This document shows positions 1-4,108 of a stretch of DNA of 11,444 bases, in pieces. Source of the stretch: an uncultured Gemella sp. (GTDB lineage Bacteria; Bacillota; Bacilli; Staphylococcales; Gemellaceae); contig CAMYEU010000035.1 in NCBI GenBank assembly GCA_947254465.1, forward strand, positions 1 to 11,444, read 5' to 3'. The position numbers were made by a program, and so were the translations under genes. The notes under the pieces were generated by a model. It saw only the letters and a program-made list of their open reading frames with translations. It did not search any database and was not told the DNA's origin. Each line of letters opens with the position of its first letter. Position 1 is the first letter of the stretch.

Positions 1-29
1 CGGCAGCGTCAGATGTGTATAAGAGACAG
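1..29. other. Nextera/Tn5 sequencing adapter remnant (not genomic)
   Basis: The first 29 bases match the 3' part of the Illumina Nextera read-1 transposase adapter. Positions 11-29 are exactly the 19-base Tn5 mosaic end AGATGTGTATAAGAGACAG, preceded by CGGCAGCGTC. Genomic sequence starts at base 30. This is untrimmed library sequence at a contig end. It also supplies a false stop codon for the recN reading frame on the minus strand. Confidence 0.98.
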
Positions 30-683
30 GTCAATATCTTTTTCTAGTTCTAAGTCTTCATCTTTTTTTAGTTTCATCTGACTTAATTCTTTATATTGGA
101 ATTTTAAGAAATCTACTTTTTGAAGAACATCACTCTCTTGTTGTTTTAAGTTATCAATTTTTTCTTTTATTATCTGATATTCTTTATACTTCTCTTTGTA
201 TTTTATATACACAGGTTGTATTTTTTCTTTATTGAATGAATCTACTAAATTAAGGTGATTTTTTTCTACTAATAGAACTTGATTATCGTGTTGTTCATGA
301 ATGTCTAATAAATGAGCAGCTACTTTTTTTAATGTCGATAGGTTAACTATAGTTCCATTTATTCTACAGACACTCTTTCCACTACTATAAATGTCACGAC
401 GAACTACTATTACCTCATCTTCTAGATCTAAGTCTAATTCATTAAAAATTTCCTTAACTTCCTTACTCTTTGGAAAATCAAATACTCCTTCTACACTAGC
501 CTTATCTTCACCATATCGAATATAGGAAGTTGAGGTTCTTTGACCTGATAATTGCGAAATTGCCGCTAGAATCATTGATTTCCCGGCACCTGTTTCTCCA
601 CTTAAGACAGTTAAACCATTTTTAAGTTCTATAGTTGCTTTTTCAATTATTCCAAATTGCTTAATATTTAACTGAATTAACAT
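30..683 (-). CDS. recN: DNA repair protein RecN, N-terminal part only (3' end cut by contig edge)
   Basis: RecN is an SMC-like ATPase that acts early in double-strand break repair. The visible 218 residues carry the N-terminal ATPase half: the start MLIQLNIKQFGIIEKA, the Walker A motif GETGAGKS at residues 29-36, and then the beginning of a Lys/Glu-rich coiled coil (about residues 155-218). The family is usually about 550-560 residues, so roughly 60% is missing, including the second coiled-coil strand, the signature motif and Walker B. The start at 683 is supported by a GGAGGAG ribosome binding site a few bases upstream. The frame continues into the adapter at 9-29, which adds the foreign tail LSLIHI and a stop; neither belongs to the protein. 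It lies 11 bases after tlyA and is probably cotranscribed with it. The identity is secure. Confidence 0.95.
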
Positions 684-694
684 TGGCTCCTCCT

Positions 695-1504
695 CTATTT
701 AAAGTGATTATGAGCATTGTTTACGATATGCTCGATATTTATATTTTTATTTTCTACTTCTTTAGTTGCATTGTATTTTAATATCATTAGGAATTCAATA
801 TTTCCTTCTCCTCCTGTTATTGGAGAATAAGATAGATTCGTCATACTAAAACCAACACTATTGGCTAAAAGTAATACTTTTTCAACTACTTCAAGTTGAA
901 CTTTTTTATCTCGAACGATTCCACCTTTTCCTACCTTATCTTTTCCAGCTTCGAATTGTGGTTTTACAAGAGCACAAACTTCTCCGCCATCTTTTATAAT
1001 TTCTGCAAGATTCGGCAGTATTAATGATAATGAAATAAATGAAACATCGATTGATGCTATATCTATTTCATATACATCAAAGTCTTCTTTTACTGAATGT
1101 CTAAAGTTAGTTTGTTCCATTACTTTTACACGTTCATCATTACGTAATTTCCAAACAAGTTGATTTGTCCCAACATCTAATGCATAAACAAACTTCGCTC
1201 CATTTTGCAAAGCACAATCCGTAAATCCACCAGTTGAAGAACCAATATCAATCATCACCTTATCCTTAACATCGAAGTTCAGTTCATTTATTGCTTTTTC
1301 TAATTTAAGTCCCCCACGACTTACGTAAGGCATCTGTTTACCTTTAATTCTAAGTTCAGCAGTTGATTCAACTTTTTCTCCCGCTTTGTCGATTCTAATA
1401 TTATCGTTATAAACAATCCCAGCCATAATAGCTCGTTTTGCTTTTTCACGTGATTCGAATAATCCTTGACTTACACAAAGGACATCAGCTCTCTCTTTTG
1501 CCAT
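695..1504 (-). CDS. tlyA: TlyA family rRNA (cytidine-2'-O)-methyltransferase
   Basis: This 269-residue protein has the two-domain layout of the TlyA/YqxC family, which is usually about 270 residues. An N-terminal S4 RNA-binding domain (about residues 4-62) is followed by an FtsJ-like SAM-dependent methyltransferase domain. The SAM-binding motif DIGSSTGGFTD is at residues 86-96. The segments SRGGLKL (62-68), VKPQFEAGKDKVGKGG (180-195) and EGNIEFL (233-239) contain the conserved Lys and Glu positions of the family. Characterised members 2'-O-methylate cytidines in 16S and/or 23S rRNA; older databases call them hemolysins, which says little about the role here. An AGAGG site precedes the ATG at 1504. 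It is the first gene of a pair with recN. In Bacillus an arginine repressor gene (ahrC/argR) usually lies between the two; here only 11 bases separate them. Confidence 0.94.
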   Translation of the reverse strand: MAKERADVLCVSQGLFESREKAKRAIMAGIVYNDNIRIDKAGEKVESTAELRIKGKQMPYVSRGGLKLEKAINELNFDVKDKVMIDIGSSTGGFTDCALQNGAKFVYALDVGTNQLVWKLRNDERVKVMEQTNFRHSVKEDFDVYEIDIASIDVSFISLSLILPNLAEIIKDGGEVCALVKPQFEAGKDKVGKGGIVRDKKVQLEVVEKVLLLANSVGFSMTNLSYSPITGGEGNIEFLMILKYNATKEVENKNINIEHIVNNAHNHFK

Positions 1505-1721
1505 AATTACCTCTTTTTTGTTTACTAAGTCTGTGATTTTCTATATTTTTACTAATATCAAAAATAGCACAGGCTTTCTTTTTAATTTTACCATAATAAT
1601 AACTTTTTATCTATGAGAACGGCATGTTTATATATACTTTGTCAATATAATTTATGATTATATACGTAATTTAATTTATAAGTACTCTAGAGCCTTGGTA
1701 CACTTGACTTTTTAAAAATAC

Positions 1722-1742
1722 TCTCCGAAAACTCTCCGAACT
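1722..1742 (+). repeat. 21-base direct repeat, copy 1 (two CTCTCCGAA units)
   Basis: Two CTCTCCGAA units lie in tandem at 1721-1729 and 1732-1740. The 21 bases at 1722-1742 recur exactly at 3904-3924 in the same orientation. The two copies bracket the gene-poor stretch. Function is unknown: it may be a dispersed genomic repeat, a protein-binding site or a mark of an old insertion. Confidence 0.85.
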
Positions 1743-1837
1743 TAGAGGAAAAAACCTATTTTTTGGTGAAAATCATTTTAGGAACTGAAAAGCAAAATAG
1801 AAATAATTTAAGATGAAATAATATATTTTAAAGGATA

Positions 1838-1846
1838 TGTTATAAT
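1838..1846 (+). promoter_or_regulatory. Extended -10 promoter of the hicB-like gene
   Basis: TGTTATAAT (1838-1846) is a perfect TATAAT with an upstream TG, an extended -10 element. No good -35 is seen 16-18 bases upstream, which extended -10 promoters tolerate. A strong ribosome binding site, AAGGAGG at 1856-1862, sits 8 bases before the ATG at 1871. Confidence 0.7.
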
Positions 1847-1870
1847 ATCTATTGTAAGGAGGTTTATTTC

Positions 1871-2176
1871 ATGAAATATAGATATTATTCAGTATTTACA
1901 CAAGAAAAAGATTATATAGATATAACATTTCCCGATTTAAAAGGTTGTATTAGTTTTGGTAATAACTTAGAAGAAGCTTTATATATGAGCAAAGACGCTC
2001 TAGAGGTTTATTTATTAGTATTAGAAGATGAAAAAATGGATATACCAAAACCCAGTACATATCAAGAGTTACAAGCTAAATTAAATGATAATCAACAATT
2101 ACAATTAATTAGCGTTGATACTGAGTTGATTAGACGTAGAGAAGAAAACAAAGCAGTAAGTAAGTTAGAGATATAA
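1871..2176 (+). CDS. Orphan, C-terminally truncated HicB-like antitoxin
   Basis: This 101-residue protein has the N-terminal fold of HicB-like antitoxins. A short strand start, KYRYYSVFTQEKDYIDITF, is followed by the hallmark FPDLKGCISFG (residues 20-30), the helix NNLEEALYMSKDALEVYLL and the IPKPS linker (58-62). HicB proteins normally neutralise the mRNA-cleaving toxin HicA and bind DNA through a C-terminal ribbon-helix-helix or HTH domain. Here the protein ends at ENKAVSKLEI, about where full-length relatives run into the DNA-binding segment (of the type TIPxWLNxLA). No hicA gene lies immediately up- or downstream. The promoter, AAGGAGG site and terminator look intact, so the gene may be expressed as a stand-alone remnant. 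It may still act on a toxin elsewhere or fold as a minimal HicB. Family assignment is good; function is uncertain. Confidence 0.72.
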   Translation: MKYRYYSVFTQEKDYIDITFPDLKGCISFGNNLEEALYMSKDALEVYLLVLEDEKMDIPKPSTYQELQAKLNDNQQLQLISVDTELIRRREENKAVSKLEI

Positions 2177-2179
2177 CAA

Positions 2180-2218
2180 GATAAAAAAGCAGTAGAATAA
2201 ATCTACTGTTTTTATCTT
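2180..2218 (+). terminator. Intrinsic terminator of the hicB-like gene
   Basis: CAGTAGA (2190-2196) pairs with TCTACTG (2202-2208) around a five-base loop. The stem is extended outside by GATAAAAA pairing with the T-rich TTTTTATC that follows. It lies 13 bases after the stop codon. Confidence 0.85.
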
Positions 2219-2238
2219 TATTTAATATAAATAATATA

Positions 2239-2293
2239 GGTTGGTGCATTTGGCACTAACCCTACTTTTTAAGTTGGTGTATTCATCACAAAC
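2239..2293. repeat. Tandem pair of related hairpins (33-base period)
   Basis: Two adjacent hairpins share the left arm GTTGGTG at 2240-2246 and 2273-2279. The first is GGTTGGTGC (2239-2247), loop ATTTG, GCACTAACC (2253-2261): nine pairs including one G-T, followed by CTACTTTTT. The second is GTTGGTG, loop TATTCAT, CACAAAC (2287-2293): seven positions with one mismatch. The duplication plus preserved pairing suggests an RNA or protein-binding element. The direction of any transcript is unclear, and the first hairpin could be a weak plus-strand terminator. Confidence 0.55.
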
Positions 2294-2895
2294 AAATAAC
2301 ATGTTTAACCCCCATCTATCTTTTTTATGCTCTCTACTCTCCATATAAAACTAGTAATCATACAAGGTACATTGATTATACTGGAGTATACAAGAGATTG
2401 CTTATTCTATGTAGTTCTATTGAAAGGTATCTATCTTAAAAGAATATCTAACTATGAATTATAAGAGTACAGATATTCAAGGGAAGTAATATTATATGGT
2501 GGTAATTGTGTACACTACATTATTGCTAGAGATAGCTAAGTATATATACTAATATCATATACAAGTAATTAAGATTATGTATAGATATCTAAGTTAGGTT
2601 GATTAATCGTATCAGATACTAGAGGATAAGCAACACTAATATATATTCATTCGGTTATATCATATCACTATATATTCATAGATAGCTAACTAATGTAGAT
2701 TGATATGTACTATACTGTTGGGCTTATTCCAGTTACCTAATCACCTTATACCATAAGGCTATATAGCTAATACAAGTATCATGATTGAATAGGTTTGTTG
2801 TAAGTGATAGATATATCAAGTAAGTAGTAACAATGAACTAAGATATAAAGATAGTATGAAGTAGATTAGATTAATATGTTATCAATGAATGTAAT
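2294..2895. other. Non-coding stretch, homopolymer-depleted from about 2440
   Basis: No reading frame of useful length exists here on either strand; stops are dense in all frames. From about 2440 to 2895 the DNA is roughly 70% AT yet has no A or T run of four or more, and by eye only one AAA and one TTT. The sequence instead alternates TA, ATA, CTA and TAG steps. The octamer ATA(G/T)CTAA occurs five times (near 2443, 2532, 2585, 2682 and 2762). Local palindromes such as TAGATATCTA (2583-2592) and the hairpin CCTTAT-ACC-ATAAGG (2744-2758) are present. The composition differs sharply from the A/T-run-rich DNA on both sides. It could be a structured non-coding RNA or a repetitive remnant; I cannot name it. 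Confidence 0.5.
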
Positions 2896-3249
2896 ATGAT
2901 TATGAAAAGAATAAATAAAAGATTAAATGATTTAAACAAAAGAATAAATATAATTAATTTAATTGTTATTAGCTTTGAAGATGGAAAGATAGAAAGATAC
3001 AAAGGCATGAGCCAAGATAAGACTTTAAGATAGCATAAAGATATATTACTACATAAGGTACATGGTATTCTTCCCTTAATTGAGAAGACCGCCCCCCCCT
3101 ATAAAAAATCTCAAAAAATAAAAAATCTTAAAGACCAACCTGCCCTCATTCATTCACAATGGCACGAACTCGTTAACCATTATTGGAAAAATCAAGACAA
3201 AAAAAAGAAGCTCTCATTTAATTTTGAGAAGTCTTCTAATTTTTGCTAA
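2896..3249 (+). pseudogene. Possible decayed gene: one frame open across 117 codons with a single internal TAG
   Basis: Reading from the ATG at 2896 gives 45 codons (MIMKRINKRLNDLNKRI..., then SFEDGKIERYKGMSQDKTLR) to a TAG at 3031-3033. The same frame then stays open for 71 more codons (HKDILLHKVHGILPLIEK... to ...KSSNFC) up to TAA at 3247. The second part has no start codon of its own. Its residue mix (Trp, His, Pro, charged Lys/Asp) looks protein-like, and such an open run is unusual in DNA this AT-rich. I see no ribosome binding site at 2896 and recognise no family. An eight-C run at 3092-3099 lies inside the frame. The last 15 codons coincide with a terminator on the other strand, so part of the openness may be chance. 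Confidence 0.3.
3199..3237 (-). terminator. Intrinsic terminator (minus strand; may also work on plus)
   Basis: On the minus strand AGAAG and TCTCA pair with TGAGA and CTTCT (plus-strand arms 3206-3210/3212-3216 and 3225-3229/3233-3237) across an internal loop. A run of eight T follows. On the plus strand the same hairpin is followed by AATTTTT, so it could stop transcripts from both sides. Confidence 0.7.
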
Positions 3250-3265
3250 ACTTATTTCTACAGCA

Positions 3266-3294
3266 ATTATAAACCATTAAAATTAAAAAATCAA
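3266..3294 (-). promoter_or_regulatory. Sigma-A-type promoter reading minus, 60 bases before a terminator
   Basis: On the minus strand TTGATT (plus 3289-3294), a 17-base spacer and a perfect TATAAT (plus 3266-3271) form the best two-box promoter of the gene-poor stretch. A start near 3259 would give a transcript of about 60 nt ending at the terminator at 3199-3237, with no coding sequence. It may be a short RNA related in design to the array at 3370-3751. Confidence 0.6.
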
Positions 3295-3369
3295 TAGTTA
3301 TTTTTCCTTGAAATTCATCATAAAAAAATATAGAAAAATGTAGCTAAAAATACTTACTATAAATTTAAT

Positions 3370-3409
3370 AAAAAAAGAAAAACGTTAAGCACGGGCATGC
3401 TAAACGTTT
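3370..3409 (-). terminator. Terminator of small RNA unit A
   Basis: On the minus strand AAACGTTTAGCA (plus 3398-3409), loop TGCCCG, TGCTTAACGTTT (plus 3380-3391): 12 positions with a single mismatch, followed by a T-C-T tract (plus 3370-3382, T5-C-T7). Confidence 0.88.
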
Positions 3410-3457
3410 AAAAAAGTAATTTAGTTACTTGGGGCATGGCAACCATGCTCCACCTAT
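3370..3457 (-). ncRNA. Predicted small RNA, array unit A
   Basis: A predicted transcript of about 88 nt. It starts about 7 bases after a TATAAT box and opens with the hairpin GGAGCATGG-TTG-CCATGCCCC (plus 3431-3451). A small AAGTAA/TTACTT hairpin follows, and the unit ends in a terminator with a T-rich tail. There is no sensible coding content. A C-rich segment, GCCCC, sits in the 3' arm of the first hairpin, and UGCCCG forms the terminator loop. Units B and C repeat this plan. Unit A shares 19 of 20 bases with unit B at the start of the terminator arm and tail (plus 3370-3389 against 3508-3527). Expression is inferred. Confidence 0.6.
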
Positions 3458-3463
3458 ATAGAT

Positions 3464-3469
3464 ATTATA
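3464..3469 (-). promoter_or_regulatory. -10 box of small RNA unit A
   Basis: A perfect TATAAT on the minus strand, 142 bases from the corresponding box of unit B. No clear -35 is present; the upstream DNA is a T/A-rich tract. Confidence 0.55.
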
Positions 3470-3506
3470 CAATATATTTTTATAAAATAAAAGTAAAAAT
3501 GTAGTT

Positions 3507-3545
3507 AAAAAAAAGAAAAACGCTAAGGGGGGCGACCCAAAGCGT
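3507..3545 (-). terminator. Terminator of small RNA unit B
   Basis: On the minus strand ACGCT pairs with AGCGT (plus 3541-3545 and 3520-3524) and, inside a TT/TT internal loop, GGG pairs with CCC. The stem is followed by T5-C-T8 (plus 3507-3520), the same tail as unit A. Confidence 0.85.
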
Positions 3546-3599
3546 AAAAAATAAGCATATATCTGCAAAGATAGGCGTCCTGTACCGTCCATCTTTCTT
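3507..3599 (-). ncRNA. Predicted small RNA, array unit B
   Basis: A predicted transcript of about 93 nt with the same plan as units A and C. It has an extended -10 upstream and a 5' hairpin closed by AAAGAT/ATCTTT (plus 3567-3572 and 3591-3596), with an inner GG(A)CG/CGCC stem and loop GTACAGGA. An AU-rich linker leads to a GC-rich terminator. The terminator loop region holds GCCCCCC, the most C-rich motif of the array, which could pair with G-rich ribosome binding sites. No coding sequence. Confidence 0.6.
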
Positions 3600-3605
3600 A
3601 AAATC

Positions 3606-3614
3606 ATTATATCA
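3606..3614 (-). promoter_or_regulatory. Extended -10 promoter of small RNA unit B
   Basis: TGATATAAT on the minus strand (TATAAT at plus 3606-3611). A TTTAAA 17 bases further upstream may serve as a weak -35. The surrounding GTGATATAATGATT closely resembles the promoter of unit C. Confidence 0.65.
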
Positions 3615-3650
3615 CATACTGTTGTAAATTTAAAATAATATGTAATCACA

Positions 3651-3685
3651 AAATAAAAAAAGTTTAGTGCGACCAACACTAAACT
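3651..3685 (-). terminator. Terminator of small RNA unit C
   Basis: On the minus strand AGTTTAGTG, loop TTGGTCG, CACTAAACT form a perfect nine-base-pair stem (plus 3661-3669 and 3677-3685), followed by TTTTTTATTT. Confidence 0.9.
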
Positions 3686-3739
3686 AAAGTAACTTTATAT
3701 TGTAAATTAAAGGGGCGTGTTCCTCACGCTCCAACCTTT
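3651..3739 (-). ncRNA. Predicted small RNA, array unit C
   Basis: A predicted transcript of about 89 nt. The 5' hairpin GGAGCGTG-AGGAA-CACGCCCC (plus 3712-3732) matches that of unit A with a paired A-T to G-C change. An AU-rich linker of about 26 nt leads to a perfect nine-pair terminator. The loop AGGAA and the arm GCCCC are candidate interaction sites. No coding sequence. Confidence 0.62.
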
Positions 3740-3745
3740 TCAATC

Positions 3746-3754
3746 ATTATATCA
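3746..3754 (-). promoter_or_regulatory. Extended -10 promoter of small RNA unit C
   Basis: TGATATAAT on the minus strand (TATAAT at plus 3746-3751), 140 bases from the box of unit B and in near-identical context (TGATATAATGATT). No good -35 is present. Confidence 0.65.
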
Positions 3755-3822
3755 TAGCAATACATAGCAAGTAAAACAATATACTAGAAATATTCAAAAT
3801 TCTTGTAAGCTACTTTAATTTA

Positions 3823-3855
3823 AAATAAAAAAACAGATAGCAAAATACTACCTGT
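3823..3855 (-). terminator. Further minus-strand terminator, possible fourth array unit
   Basis: On the minus strand ACAGGTAG, loop TATTTTG, CTATCTGT (plus 3848-3855 and 3833-3840): eight positions with one mismatch, followed by a T-rich tail TTTTTTTATTTTA. Candidate -10 boxes are TATAAA (plus 3867-3872) and TAAAAT (plus 3888-3893). The latter is 142 bases from the unit C box, matching the array period, but neither is strong. Confidence 0.65.
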
Positions 3856-3903
3856 TATCTCATTTATTTATAGAACTACTGGCACTTATTTTATGTGTTT
3901 TTG

Positions 3904-3936
3904 TCTCCGAAAACTCTCCGAACTCTCTCCGAAAAG
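3904..3936 (+). repeat. 21-base direct repeat, copy 2 (three CTCTCCGAA-type units)
   Basis: Bases 3904-3924 are identical to 1722-1742. Here a third unit, CTCTCCGAAA (3925-3934), follows. On the minus strand this reads as three TTCGGAGA units just upstream of the terminator at 3823-3855. The intervening 3937-4057 holds nothing I can identify. Confidence 0.85.
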
Positions 3937-4057
3937 TCTTAAAATTTGATATCGTATAGAAATCTACTTACTTAATAAAATGCTTTTATATTAATGCTTA
4001 GAAGTGTTTTAAGATGTAATCTATATTAGTACTTTTAAATTCATTTTTTAAACATAA

Positions 4058-4096
4058 AAGGGCAACTTATGAAACTAGTCTTTCTAAGTTGCCCTT
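4058..4096 (-). terminator. Hairpin terminator at the end of the glycogen operon
   Basis: AAGGGCAACTTA (4058-4069) and TAAGTTGCCCTT (4085-4096) form a perfect 12-base-pair stem with a 15-base loop, 12 bases after the glgP stop codon. On the minus strand it is followed by TTATGTTTAAAAAATG. The T tract is modest, so the hairpin may also serve mRNA stability. Confidence 0.8.
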
Positions 4097-4108
4097 ATGA
4101 ATTTTATT

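Larger units (their letters stand above)
1505..1870. other. Intergenic region between tlyA and the hicB-like gene
   Basis: These 366 bases separate two divergent genes and contain no convincing reading frame. In particular there is no small hicA-type toxin gene before the hicB-like gene. On the minus strand a TATAAT box at 1657-1662 is a weak candidate promoter for tlyA-recN; it lacks a good -35 and would leave a leader of about 145 bases. A TTGACA at 1640-1645 on the same strand has no matching -10 at the usual distance. The region also holds the CTCTCCGAA direct repeat at 1721-1742 and the promoter of the hicB-like gene. Confidence 0.6.

Noticed and set aside
1640..1645. Perfect TTGACA on the minus strand before tlyA
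   Set aside because: No -10 box lies 16-18 bases downstream, so it is not a convincing promoter on its own.
3408..3446. Twelve-codon minus-strand peptide (MVAMPQVTKLLF) at the start of small RNA unit A, with a GTG at the same place in unit C
   Set aside because: The SD-like GGTGGAG is only one base from the first ATG, both starts lie in a strong hairpin, and the unit C version is only six codons long with a different sequence. RNA structure explains the conservation better.
3541..3600. Guanidine-II (mini-ykkC) riboswitch in unit B because of two GGACG motifs
   Set aside because: The motifs do not sit in two separate hairpin loops of the ACGR type, and no gene follows the unit.
3425..3679. 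84-residue minus-strand frame rich in Phe/Leu
   Set aside because: It runs through two terminators, promoters and 5' hairpins of the small RNA array; its hydrophobic look comes from T-rich tails. No ribosome site fits.
3370..3760. CRISPR array
   Set aside because: The period is about 141 bases, repeats are not near-identical short units, and each unit has its own promoter and terminator; no cas genes are present.
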